A stretch of 64,000 nt of DNA from Microvirga terrestris (GTDB lineage: Bacteria; Pseudomonadota; Alphaproteobacteria; Rhizobiales; Beijerinckiaceae), in the NCBI RefSeq assembly GCF_015694425.1, contig NZ_JADQDN010000002.1, forward strand, positions 124,001 to 188,000. Direction: 5' to 3'. Positions 36,161 to 45,895 of the stretch are shown here, piece by piece. A program made the position numbers and the translations under genes. A model generated the notes under the pieces. That model worked only from the letters and a program-made list of their open reading frames with translations. It did not search any database and was not told where the DNA came from. Numbering within the stretch: the first letter of the stretch is position 1; every line of letters starts with the position of its first letter.

Positions 36161-37163
36161 GAGCACCGGACCGGAAACCAGACTCTTGGGCTTCTGTGCG
36201 AGAGCAAGCTGTGATCCACTTGCTGGACCGGGAGGTGGATCATGGGTCATTGCTATTCTCTCGATCTTCGGGTGCGGGTGGTCGACTTTGTCGAGGCGGG
36301 CCATTCCTGTCGGGCCGCCGCGCACGCGGGACACCGGCTCACCGGCGCCGGACCGCCAGCGCCGTCCACCGGGACGCGGTAAGCTGGTGCCCTATGAGCG
36401 CTTCCTGATCCAGACGGTCGAGGCGAGGCCCGCTATTACCATGCCTGAGCTCGCCGCAAGGCTGCTGGAGCAGCATGAGGTGGTGGCAGCCCCTGCCATG
36501 CTCTCGCGCTTCCTGTGCCGGCGCGGCTTCTCCTATAAAAAAGCCCTGATGGCGGCGGAGTGCGCGCGCGCCAACATTCGGGATGAGCGTCGGGCTTGGC
36601 GAGACCACCGTCAGGTCCGCATGCGCCAAGAGCCGCACCGCCTGGTGTCCCTGGACGAGACCTACGTCAACACCAAGATGACGCGCCTGCGCGGGCGGGC
36701 GCGCAGAGGCCAGCGGCTGCGCATGAGCGCTCCCTTGGACACCGGAAGACCCACACCTTCATCGCAGGGCTTCGCTGTCACGAGCTGAGCGCCCCATGGG
36801 TGATCGATGGTCCGATCACCCGCTTGGCGTTTGAGGCTTACATCGAGACGCAGCTCGCGCCGACCCTCAGAACAGGGGATGTGGTGATCCTCGACAACCT
36901 CGCGTTCCACAAGAGCGAGAAGGCCGCGCAGTGTCTGAGGCAACGCGGCGCCTAGTTCCTGTTCCTGCTGGCTTGTTCGCCCGATCTCAACCCGATGGAG
37001 CAGGCCTTTGCCAAGATCAAGGCACACCTGCGCACGGCCGAGACGAGAACATTCGACGCGCTCTGGCGCGCCCTCGGCGACATCTGTGATTTGTTTGAGC
37101 CGCACGAGTGTTGGAACTTCCTCAGGGCCGCCGGCTATGCGTCCGTTTAACCGTCCGATGCTC
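36161..37163 (+). mobile_element. IS630-type insertion sequence, degenerate
   Basis: Imperfect terminal inverted repeats: 36161-36173 (GAGCACCGGACCG) and 37151-37163, whose reverse complement is GAGCATCGGACGG, matching at 11 of 13 bases. TA dinucleotides flank both ends (36159-36160 and 37164-37165), the target duplication expected for IS630. Length 1003 bp, normal for the family. Its transposase is broken. Confidence 0.82.
36242..37150 (+). pseudogene. IS630-family transposase, frameshifted and nonsense-mutated
   Basis: The ATG at 36242 reads CYSLDLRVRVVDFVEAGHS, a typical N-terminal HTH. The frame is lost near 36310-36360, resumes as YERFLIQTVEARPAITMPELA, and shifts again near 36740 (HRKTHTFIAGLRC). 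A TAG at 36953 interrupts just before [25 protein letters not shown] residues are visible as SLDETY, ILDNLAFHKS and NPMEQ. At least two frameshifts plus one stop, so inactive. Confidence 0.85.
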
Positions 37164-37413
37164 TAACAGGCTCTAAGTGATCTCCACCGAAACCATGAAT
37201 CACAAGAGCTCGTCCCGCTTAAACCTCTTTATGAGTCAGGGTCCTAGCAAGCGCAATTAAGTACAGATAAAACCGCGTTTCACAAGACAAACAAGTATCT
37301 AGCCCCTTAAGTATTGGGGCACGATTATTACATAATACATTGGCGGAGATTATACGACTCAGTGGAATCGCAAGCAGATGGAATACGTTAAGAATGTCGA
37401 TCCGAGGGATCCT

Positions 37414-38547
37414 TTATGATGAACGAGACTTACGCGACTCCAAGGCCTCAAACTTAGATTTCCAATTTTCCGATTGTCCCCTGTAGTATTCGTATTCTAT
37501 TTTCCAGTTTTCAGCCTGCCCCTTATACCATATAGCACTTTCTTCTAATGATCTCAAGCTTTCATTCACAGCGTTAAACCTTTGGATATCTATTTGTAAG
37601 TCTTGCAAAGCAAGCATGCGCTTTCCAAAAGTGATGAAGTCCTCCTCAAGTCCAAGACCTGAATTCACTAACTGAAGAAAACTACTGTAGCTTTTCAACG
37701 GGCAAGCTCGCAGCATTAGGCCGATTAACCGTTGCTGTTGCTCTCTTTCAAGCACCGAGAATTGCTCGTCGTGTATCAACCAATCAACCGCCTTCGCAAG
37801 CGACACATAGTCTTCGCGTTCATCTATTAGCGGAACAAGATGCCGAATAAGAGAATAACTCAACTCCAGAAAGGTTGCGTACGGATCTCCGTATGTAAGG
37901 CCACCCGAATGCTGCCGATAATATGTCAGCCGATCTGGTATCACATGAAACCGGCAGCCACTTCGTAACCCACGTGTCCACAGATCATAATCAGGAGCAC
38001 GTAACATTCCGAGTTCATTTGGCCCAACTCGCTTATGAAGACTTCGTCTCATCATCGTTGATGAGCGAACAATCATGTTTTGCCCGATCCACGCACCGAC
38101 TGAATTCAAGTCGTACTGTTGGTTGATCATGCCCTCTATCAACTCAGCTCTGGGATGCGCTTGACCGTTTTCATCTATAAGATTGATGTAGGTTCCTACA
38201 ACTTCTAAGCTAGGGTCTTGCATGAAGACTGCAAGTTGCCTCTCAGTCTTCATTGGGTCGATCGCGTCATCAGAATCCAAATTAACAATGAAGTTCCCGC
38301 TGGCCAACTGCACTGCTTCATTGTAACTTGGCGTAAGCCCCCGATTTTCGTTATGGATGACGAGCTTTATTCGACTATCTGCGTAAGAGTTAACTATTTG
38401 CACAGAAGCGTCGCTAGATGCGTCGTCCACCACAATAGCTTCCCAATTCGAATATGTTTGTTCCAATATGCTATCAATTGCCTGACGTATAAATCTAGCG
38501 TTGTTATATGAAAGAACTACGAATGATACTTTAGGACTCAAGAACAT
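37414..38547 (-). CDS. GT2 glycosyltransferase with helical tail
   Basis: 377 residues; AAGGAG precedes the ATG at 38547. The GT2 domain (about 5-220) shows VSFVVLSYNNARFI, VVDDASSD, NRGLTPSYNEA, NLDSDDAI and a late YRQHSGG. The last 50 residues carry a short repeat, Y-K-G-Q-A-E-N-W-K then Y-R-G-Q-S-E-N-W-K, in a helical context. Markedly AT-rich against the flanks, so probably acquired from elsewhere. It lies between two IS elements. Confidence 0.85.
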   Translation of the reverse strand: MFLSPKVSFVVLSYNNARFIRQAIDSILEQTYSNWEAIVVDDASSDASVQIVNSYADSRIKLVIHNENRGLTPSYNEAVQLASGNFIVNLDSDDAIDPMKTERQLAVFMQDPSLEVVGTYINLIDENGQAHPRAELIEGMINQQYDLNSVGAWIGQNMIVRSSTMMRRSLHKRVGPNELGMLRAPDYDLWTRGLRSGCRFHVIPDRLTYYRQHSGGLTYGDPYATFLELSYSLIRHLVPLIDEREDYVSLAKAVDWLIHDEQFSVLEREQQQRLIGLMLRACPLKSYSSFLQLVNSGLGLEEDFITFGKRMLALQDLQIDIQRFNAVNESLRSLEESAIWYKGQAENWKIEYEYYRGQSENWKSKFEALESRKSRSS

Positions 38548-38695
38548 TTACAACTCCTTCCAAGCAATAAAGAGAGACAACCGGTCGTCCAGCGTCTTGT
38601 AGTTCAAACACAGCCAGAGTTTTTGAGGTTCGCTGAGCACCTTGATAATCCTTTACTGTTAACATCTGCAATCTGCAACTGGGCTAGAGTGATCT

Positions 38696-39512
38696 GAGCT
38701 GATGAATTGGATAGCTTTTGCTAGGCTGTGCTCTCATAACTGCGCAGTCAGATGTGGGCTGAGACGAACTTGATGGCAGCTGGAAGTTTTCTGGGCTATT
38801 ATCGTATCGCAGGGCGATGCAGCGGAACTGCTTGAGCTTACTGAAGAAGCGCTCGACGAGGTTTCCATATTCATACAGCAAAGCGCTAATAATAAACGAG
38901 CCCGTGTGGTTGCTCTTCGGCAGCATCTTAGCCTCCACATTAATCTTGAGCCTGCTTGCGAATGGCGCTGCTGTCAAAACCCTATGCGCTACCAGGGTCG
39001 CGTCGGGCTAAAGCCCGCTCAGAAGCCCGTCAGCCGCAATGCGCCTGCCCCGACGTCAACATGCTGCGGATTGGGCGGCCTTCGCCGTCCGCCAGCGCAT
39101 GGATCTTGGTCATCAGGCAGCTGCGGGAACGCCCCATGCCACCATCCTGATCCCCTTTTTACCCGACGCCCCATGCTGATGGATGCGAACACAGGAGTTT
39201 TCGACCGTGACCAGGTCGCCATCGTAAGCGGCCGAGACCACTTCCAGTGGGCCGGTTCCATATGCCTGCTTCGCACACCGCCCGAAGCGATTGTAACAGG
39301 TCGTGGAGGGGCCATACAGCTTGAGGATGTCCCGCCAACGTGACACGGTTCGAAAGCGCCAGAGAATACCGTTGAACAGGCGACCGTCATCCACTCGCGG
39401 CACGTCGCGGAGCTTGTTGGGCAAGAGCGGTTCGATAATCTTCCTTTCGAAATCAGTAAGTTCATCTCGGCGCATCAGGCCCCCTCATCCGGGGGGGGTG
39501 AATCATCAACTC
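38696..39512 (-). mobile_element. IS5-type insertion sequence, degenerate
   Basis: Ends inferred from similar terminal sequences: 38696-38709 reads GAGCTGATGAATTG and the reverse complement at 39512 reads GAGTTGATGATTCA. Length about 817 bp fits small IS5-family elements. The transposase inside is on the minus strand and broken. Exact ends are uncertain by a few bases. Confidence 0.7.
38700..39475 (-). pseudogene. IS5-family transposase, frameshifted
   Basis: The start at 39475 reads MRRDELTDFERKIIEPLLPNK, the usual IS5-group N-terminus, and continues to about 39113, where the frame is lost. A downstream frame holds the C-terminal signature YGNLVERFFSKLKQFRCIALRYD, equal to the catalytic E region of intact relatives. 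The middle has several stops and shifts. Confidence 0.82.
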
Positions 39513-39645
39513 ACTGCAAATGAAAGACCTTTTATGCGTTCACGACTTAGTGTGATGCCATGCCTTCGGCCGACATCCTTGCCTGCTTCGAAACTTGTGG
39601 CTAGATACCCTACTTCCCGTTCACAGGTTCAAAAGCAAAGCTCTT

Positions 39646-40758
39646 ATGGATCGCGCAATCCCATTGTCCAGTGCCAGGAACAACGCTATCGATATTCTCA
39701 AGGGGATTGGAATAATTTTCGTAGTTATGGGCCATATGGACCCAGCGCCCATTGGATACTCCATTGTCGCATATATATATTCGTTTCACATGCCCTTGTT
39801 CTTTTGGGCAACAGGGTATTTGTCTTACGGCAGGGATGACAGAAGTTTTGTTTCTTACTTCTCCCGGAAATTCAAAAGTATTTATGTTCCTTACATAGTG
39901 TTCTTTATTATATCGACTGCCTTTGGACATCTCTTCGTACGACATGTGATTGGGCAGTACGTAATTCCATTTGAAGCAATAGCAACTGCTAAAGCACTTT
40001 TGTACTCCAGTGACTGGTTGAATCAAGTCCCGACTTTCAATTTCGCACTGTGGTTTTTGCCGCTGATGTTCGTCAGCATCTTGATGTATTTCTTCATTCC
40101 TAAAGCAAATATTTATCTTTTCTCTGCAATCATCTTAGCTATGTCGCTAGCTGTAATACCATTCCAGTCGAAGTTACCAGTGCGTCCGGTTCTGCATATC
40201 AATGTTCTTCCTATGGCGCTCGTATTCATGGGCCTCGGCCATATCTACAGACACCTAGAGACCCGGGTACGGATACCGAACCCATTCTATACAACACTCG
40301 TAGTCGGATCTCTGTGTGTAGGGATTTGGTACTCATATAGCTACGGTGGCCATATTGCTGGCATAGGAAGCTATCTGTACATTCCGGCAGCCCTTGTGAG
40401 CATAATTTTCTACTATCGTCTGGCAATTGATCTTGTAAGTAGCAAGGCATTATCGTTCCTAGGAAAGAATAGTCTCATCATATTTGGTATCCATGGTCTT
40501 GTAGCTTATACCTACCAATTCTCTCCTGTGCCAAAGTACTTTTCGGCCGCTCAAGGCCTGTTCGCATTCAACTTAAACCTACTGTACAACCTTCTAGTTT
40601 CGGTTGCGCTCTGCATTGTCCTAGTCTGGCTAAAGCGCAGGCTAACAGATGTGAGGCGGACGCTCGCGAATGGCTTCGGGAATGCATTTAGGCTTAGGGA
40701 GCCAGTGGTTCATCCGAGTGCAGTACCGACTGATGAGAGGCGCAGCCAGCTGTCGTGA
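39646..40758 (+). CDS. Acyltransferase-3 family membrane acetyltransferase
   Basis: About 370 residues from the ATG at 39646 (a TTG at 39595 is less likely). Begins NNAIDILKGIGIIFVVMGHM, the acyltransferase-3 start with the key His, followed by about ten membrane helices. The length and lack of an SGNH domain resemble fucose/sugar 4-O-acetylase-like proteins (WcaK/WbbJ-unlike, integral type). It probably O-acetylates the glycan. AT-rich, between IS elements. Confidence 0.85.
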   Translation: MDRAIPLSSARNNAIDILKGIGIIFVVMGHMDPAPIGYSIVAYIYSFHMPLFFWATGYLSYGRDDRSFVSYFSRKFKSIYVPYIVFFIISTAFGHLFVRHVIGQYVIPFEAIATAKALLYSSDWLNQVPTFNFALWFLPLMFVSILMYFFIPKANIYLFSAIILAMSLAVIPFQSKLPVRPVLHINVLPMALVFMGLGHIYRHLETRVRIPNPFYTTLVVGSLCVGIWYSYSYGGHIAGIGSYLYIPAALVSIIFYYRLAIDLVSSKALSFLGKNSLIIFGIHGLVAYTYQFSPVPKYFSAAQGLFAFNLNLLYNLLVSVALCIVLVWLKRRLTDVRRTLANGFGNAFRLREPVVHPSAVPTDERRSQLS

Positions 40759-41094
40759 TGCCAATTGTCCTATTTGGGGAGGGCAACAACATGGCAGCTG
40801 TTTTGCTGCGAGTGTCTTGTTCTCACACCAAGAGAACAGGTGGGCTCCTGTCCCGACTGACTTAACGAACAGGCTTCCGGAACCCTCAAATTCTATTCCA
40901 CGACGCAAGCTCGGTAATTATTCTTGGGAAACCCGGACAATGCCTTGATGCCTAGAAAATAATGCCCAGCCGGTCCTTGTCTGTATTATCGATCACGGCG
41001 CTGGCTGTCTGCGCCTTAGCGTCTTCAATTTGTTCATTGTCCGATTACCTGGGCCTGGCCTATACTAGCGTGCAAACTAGAGGGCTCTTGGAAA
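40759..41094. other. 336-base gap between acetyltransferase and IS5 remnant
   Basis: A 67-codon plus-strand frame at 40962 begins with a hydrophobic stretch but has no ribosome site and runs into IS sequence, so I do not call it. Nothing else is visible. Confidence 0.4.
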
Positions 41095-41545
41095 TTAAGC
41101 TGTTGCACGGGCTAATCTTTTTGTCATCAGGCCGCACATCGCGAGATAGAACCACGTCTCGGTGATAATCGAAAGGCGCTCCCAATCCTTGGCCAGGCGA
41201 CGGTTGCAGATGAGCCACGCGAAGGTCCGCTCTACAATCCAGCGCTGGGGCAGAACACCAAACCCAGCTGGCATTTCTGGCCCGGGCTGATCAGCCGGTA
41301 CCCGCACCCAGCGCCGGGGGGGCGCTTCACGATCAGCAGCGTCCATTCAAATTCGGCCGAGAGTCAGGGAGGCTAGCCCATATCAGCAAACAGACCGCAG
41401 GATGTACAGGACCGCATTCAGCACCCGCCGCAGCTCATGTTCGCGAGCGCCCGCGAGGGCCGCGGGGGCAAGGAGAGGCGCGCCAACACCGCCCGCTCCG
41501 CATCGCTCAGGTCGCGGTGCCGTAGCGAAGCTTTGTCATACTCTC
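41095..41545 (-). pseudogene. Internally deleted IS5-family transposase
   Basis: The C-terminal block is clear on the minus strand: [29 protein letters not shown] (about 41110-41260), with the catalytic E. Upstream, in shifted frames near 41400-41540, are traces of the N-terminal ELRRVLNAVLYILRSG-type segment. The DDE centre between them is absent. A different IS5 lineage from the element at 38696. Confidence 0.65.
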
Positions 41546-41580
41546 TTCAAATGGGCACAACCTGAATTCTCAGACACCCT

Positions 41581-43020
41581 CTAGCACTACTTTGGCAGGT
41601 ATGGGGAACCTGGCGAGTACGGTCGACGTCTCCTTCTGAAGGAGGGTCTGCAGGAGGCTGTCATGAGCACCTCAGTTGCGAGGGAGCACGAACTTCAGTC
41701 TTGGCTCGAACCCTTCCTCAAACCCCTTCGTCATCCGGCCCGCCGGCGCATGTGCCCGCTCTATGTCGCCGGGCTGATCGGCCCCGGCGCACGCAAGAGC
41801 CTACAGCCCATCGCGGCTCGGGTAGCGCCTGCCGACTATGACCAGCTGCATCACTTCGTGGCCGTGGGGCCCTGGGATGAGGCGCCGCTGGAAGCCAAAC
41901 TCCTGGCCCATGCCAACCGGCTTGTTGGCGGGCCTGACGCCAACCTGGTGATCGACGACACGGCCCTGCCCAAGAAGGGCACCCATTCCGTCGGTGTTGG
42001 TCCGCAGTATGTCGGAGCGTTGGGCAAGAAGGCGAACTGCCAGAGCCTGGTCTCACTGACGCTTGCTAAGGGCGAGGTGCCGATCCCGATTGTCTTGCGG
42101 CTGTTCCTGCCGGAGACCTGGATCAGAGATCTTGGGCGCCTGCAGCGCGCGGGTGTGCCCGAGGCGTTCTGGATGGAGCGCTCCAAGCCGGAGATCGCGT
42201 TGACTGAGCTCCAGCAGATCATGCAAGCGGGCGTGAGCTTCGGGGCGGTGGTGGCCGATGCCGGCTACGGCATCAGCGCGCCTTTCCGCCAGGCGCTCAC
42301 GGCTCTTAGGTTGCGCTGGGCCGTGAGCACAGTGCGCATTCAGAAGGTCTACCCGGCCGATGTGCGGGTGGTGGCCTCCACCACCACCCGTGGACGGCCC
42401 CGCAAGACGCTAGTTCCGGATGCGGAAGCGATCTCGGCCGAGGTCATGCTGGCCAAGGCGTCATGGCGCCGGGTCACGTGGCGGCGCGGCACCAAGAAGG
42501 GGCCGTTGCGGGCGAAGTTCGCCGCCGTGCGTGGCGGGTGAACGACGGACCAGCGGTTCAGTTGCGCGGGCATGCCGCCCAGCATCTGCCCGGCGCTGAG
42601 GTATGGTTGGTGGGCGAGCACCGCTCGTCGGGGGAGCGCAAGTACTACCTGTCCAACTTGCCGCCTGACACGACGCTGAAGCATTTGGCGTCTCTCATCA
42701 AGGCTCGATGGGTGTGCGAGCGGGCGCACCAGCAGCTCAAGGAAGAGCTTGGGCTCGATCACTTTGAGGGGCGCTCGTGGCGCGGACTGCACCGGCATGC
42801 ATTGCTGACGCTGATTGCCTATCTGTTACTGCAGCATCTGCGTTTGCGGGCCGCCAAAGGGGGAAAAAGAAAAGCCAGCGGACCGCCACCACAACCCAGC
42901 TTGCCGGCAATCCGGTGCATGCTGCTCGATCGTCTGGCGCACTCCATGCACGTGCGATGTCCGATGTGTCGGGCTCGCTTCACTCTTGGTTCAATGATGA
43001 GAGTGCCAAAGTAGTGCTAG
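41581..43020 (+). mobile_element. IS701-type insertion sequence, copy A
   Basis: Perfect 17-bp terminal inverted repeats: CTAGCACTACTTTGGCA at 41581-41597 and its complement at 43004-43020. The outer four bases, CTAG, are probably the target duplication. Total 1440 bp. The right CTAG is shared with the next element. Confidence 0.88.
41663..43014 (+). pseudogene. IS701-family transposase, single frameshift
   Basis: The ATG at 41663 follows GAAGGAGGG. The first frame runs 292 codons with VIDDTALPKKG (first Asp) and VVADAGYGI (second Asp), then shifts near 42530. The rest continues in the next frame with [20 protein letters not shown] and [22 protein letters not shown] (catalytic Glu), ending inside the terminal repeat. 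One indel separates it from a full-length product of about 450 residues. Confidence 0.88.
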
Positions 43021-44438
43021 CACTACAATTGCACCTTGCGTTTGCGATGGGAGACTTGCGCCATCGCTTGATGCGCGCGCCGCCACGCAGACCAGGCGAT
43101 TACGAAGGCAGGCTCGATCCGACGTTGCTGGAGGCGCGTGGCCACGCCACGGATTTCCTGGACAGACCATCGTACCAGCGCTGAAGCCTGGCTTCGTCGG
43201 TTCTTTTTTGGGGTGAGCTCAGGCTGTTGGCGCGCTCGCGCACCACTGTCATCATGGCAAAGGCCAGCGTCACCACCGAGACATGCCGATGCCAGCCATG
43301 CCACGAGCGCGTCTCGTTGTGCGTCAGCCCCGACTCCGTCTTGGCGGTCTCGAACGCGTCCTCGATCGCCCAGCGCTGGCCCTCCACCCGCACCAGGATC
43401 TCGATCGGCGTGCCAGCCGGACACCAAGTCGAGAAGAACGCCAGATCCCCTTCAACGATGGTGCGTCGGATCAGCAGACCGCGCGTCCACCAGCCGGTGA
43501 GGTCCTCGTTGTATTCCTCCGTCTCGAGATCCGCCAACGCGACATAGGCCCATTCATACAGGCGCGCCCTTGGTGCCGTCGCCCGCCGACAGGCGCTGCC
43601 AGACCTCAGACGGAAGAACCTGCGCGATCGGCTCGGCCGTACCGGCCACTTCAGGTTTGTCGATCCAGGACGAGAACTGATCAGTTGCATGCGCGCCCAA
43701 CACATAGCCCTTGCCGGCCCGGCGCAGCTGCATCTCGATTCGGCCCACGCCATAGATGGTGTCGGTGGCCACCCAGGCGAATGGCGCACCGGCTGCAAGA
43801 GCGCGCTCGATCATCTGCGCGGCGATCTCGGGTTTGGTGACGAAGCCGATTCTGTCGGGAACCTGAGCGGCGGTCCGACGCTCGGGCGTGTTGATCCAGT
43901 CCTTGGGCAGATACAGCTGGCGATCGATGAAGGCGCAGCCCTTGTTTGAGACGTACCCCGCAAACACACCAATCTGGCAGCTGGTGATCTTACCCGACGA
44001 TCCGGTGTACTGGCGCCCCATCCCCCACGAGCCCACACCGTGCTTGAGAAAGCCAGTTTCATCAATGACGAGTACGGCCTCGGGCGTGGCGAGCGTCTCG
44101 AGCGCGTACTCGCGCACCATGTCCCGCAAGGCGTCCGCCTCCCAGTGGCTGCGGCCGAGCACCGCCTGCTTGCGCCAGGGCCCTCGATCGCCAGCGGCTT
44201 CGGCGCGCATCCAGCCGGTCTTGCGCCGCTCGGGGCCGAGCAGTCCGTCAAGAAAGGCAGCGGCCGAATTCGCGACACTCGGATGAGCAAACAGGGATTT
44301 GAGGTGAGCTTTCACCTGACGCAACTCCACACACCAGAGTTCGAGCATTTGCTCGACGGCTACACCCGTCATGGCAGCCTCCCGGGTCAGATCAGGAGAT
44401 TATGAGCCCATGAGCAGCGGGTGCAACTGTAGTGCTAG
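43017..44438 (-). mobile_element. IS701-type insertion sequence, copy B
   Basis: Terminal repeats CTAGCACTACAATTGCACC (43017-43035) and, as complement, 44420-44438, matching at 18 of 19 bases. The first eleven bases are the same as in copy A, but the inner bases and the transposase differ, so this is a related element and not a duplicate. It shares CTAG 43017-43020 with copy A and points the other way. 1422 bp. Confidence 0.86.
43023..44372 (-). pseudogene. IS701-family transposase, two frameshifts
   Basis: The ATG at 44372 opens a 272-codon frame with VLVIDETGFLKHGVGSWG and WVATDTIYG. The frame shifts near 43555 to GARLYEWAYVALADLE... and RWAIEDAFETAKTESGLTHNETRSW, then again near 43205 at a run of six T, to the normal ending QASALVRWSVQEIRGVA. 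Catalytic residues survive but are split over three frames. Confidence 0.87.
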
Positions 44439-44730
44439 CGCGTCCGCAACGTTCTTTCTCCACTTGACGCGATAACAAGCGTTTACCTCAGACGCTCGTT
44501 GGCTTGCATGTCATTGCTCTGGTCTGTCCTATGCTGCTACAGGCCGCAAGCTATGTCGCAGTCCCCAGCACCTTTTAAAAATTTCCACATAAGCAGAATG
44601 TTAAATGAGCATACTAAGTGGAAGCTATGGCGAATCCGTCCAGAGAGTTTAAAACGTACTTCTCACTTGTTAAAGCTTGGCTCCGTGCTGCTATACGGCT
44701 GAAGATCGCTTCACATACAAGGTTTTGTAA

Positions 44731-45864
44731 ATGAAAGTCCCGTTCAATCGTCCCAGTCTTGCAGGCAAGGAACTTGACTATATCCAAGAGGCGGTTTCCC
44801 TTGGGCAACTTGCTGGCGATGGGAATTTTACAATAAGGTGTCAAAATAAACTAAGCGCATACATTGGGGCAAATGCAGTTCTTCTTACCCACTCCTGCAC
44901 GGCAGCGCTCGAAATGGCCGCAATACTAATAGGAGTTGAACCTGGGGACGAGGTCATCATGCCTTCATACACCTTTGTCTCAACAGCCAACGCCGTGGCG
45001 CTCCGCAGGGGAATCCCAGTCTTCGTCGACATTCGTCCGGATACACTCAACATTGACGAGGATCTTATCGAGTCCGCAATAACCTCACGCACAAAAGCAA
45101 TTTTTCCAGTACATTATGCAGGCGTGCCTGCTGAAATGGACCGCATCGTCCAAATCGCGAATAGACACAGCCTGTATGTAGTGGAGGACGCAGCTCAGGC
45201 CTTGGGCTCGACTTACAATGGCCGCAAAGCTGGCTCACTTGGGCATCTCGCCGCGTTCAGCTTCCATGAGACAAAAAATATTATTTCCGGAGAAGGAGGT
45301 GCGCTCGCGATCAATGACGGATCTCTTCTTGAGCGAGCCGAAATCATCAGAGAGAAAGGTACTAACCGCAAACGCTTTTTTCGCGGCCAAGTCGACAAAT
45401 ACACGTGGGTTGATGTTGGATCTTCTTTCTTGCCGGGAGAGTTGATAGCTGCGTTCCTATGCGCCCAACTGGACGAACTAGATACCATAGGTTCCAACAG
45501 AATGGCATCGTGGACAAAATATGACGATGCTTTGCAGGGATTTGCAAGCAGAGGAGTTAGAACTCCTATTGTGCCTCCGGGACGCACACATAACGCTCAC
45601 CTTTATTATATTATTCTGCCTACCCCCGAAATGAGACAGAAACTCATTGCCTTATTAAGACAGGATGGAATCAATGCACCATTCCATTATGTTCCGCTAC
45701 ACAACTCACCGGCAGGAACTAAACTCGCAAGAACGAGTGGCGACCTTTTTCACACGCAAGACTTGAGTGAGAGGTTAGTTCGATTGCCACTTTACCCTCA
45801 CATCGATTCGCAGCTGGACTATGTGATAGAACGCGTCATAAGGCATCTGGACGCTCTTCTTTAG
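44731..45864 (+). CDS. dTDP-4-keto-6-deoxyhexose aminotransferase (WecE/RffA type)
   Basis: 377 residues, DegT/DnrJ/EryC1/StrS family, PLP-dependent. It starts VPFNRPSLAGKELDYI and has GDGNFT, SCTAALEMAA, MPSYTFVSTANAV and VEDAAQALGS; the Schiff-base Lys is in SFHETKNIISGEGGAL. Length and motifs fit WecE, which aminates C4 of dTDP-4-keto-6-deoxyglucose to give dTDP-Fuc4N, though a Qui4N product (VioA-like) is possible. Its substrate is made by rfbA/rfbB in this locus. The formyltransferase follows 31 bases later. AT-rich like the island core. Confidence 0.92.
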   Translation: MKVPFNRPSLAGKELDYIQEAVSLGQLAGDGNFTIRCQNKLSAYIGANAVLLTHSCTAALEMAAILIGVEPGDEVIMPSYTFVSTANAVALRRGIPVFVDIRPDTLNIDEDLIESAITSRTKAIFPVHYAGVPAEMDRIVQIANRHSLYVVEDAAQALGSTYNGRKAGSLGHLAAFSFHETKNIISGEGGALAINDGSLLERAEIIREKGTNRKRFFRGQVDKYTWVDVGSSFLPGELIAAFLCAQLDELDTIGSNRMASWTKYDDALQGFASRGVRTPIVPPGRTHNAHLYYIILPTPEMRQKLIALLRQDGINAPFHYVPLHNSPAGTKLARTSGDLFHTQDLSERLVRLPLYPHIDSQLDYVIERVIRHLDALL

Positions 45865-45895
45865 TGTGTGCTGATCATGGGGAGTGCAATCATCA

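Noticed and set aside
40962-41165. 67-codon frame with a signal-like hydrophobic start
   Set aside because: No ribosome site, and the second half is antisense to an IS5 transposase remnant.
41663-43014. Programmed frameshifting as the explanation for the split IS701 transposase
   Set aside because: No slippery sequence with stimulatory hairpin seen near 42530, and related elements are normally single-frame; mutation or sequence error is simpler.
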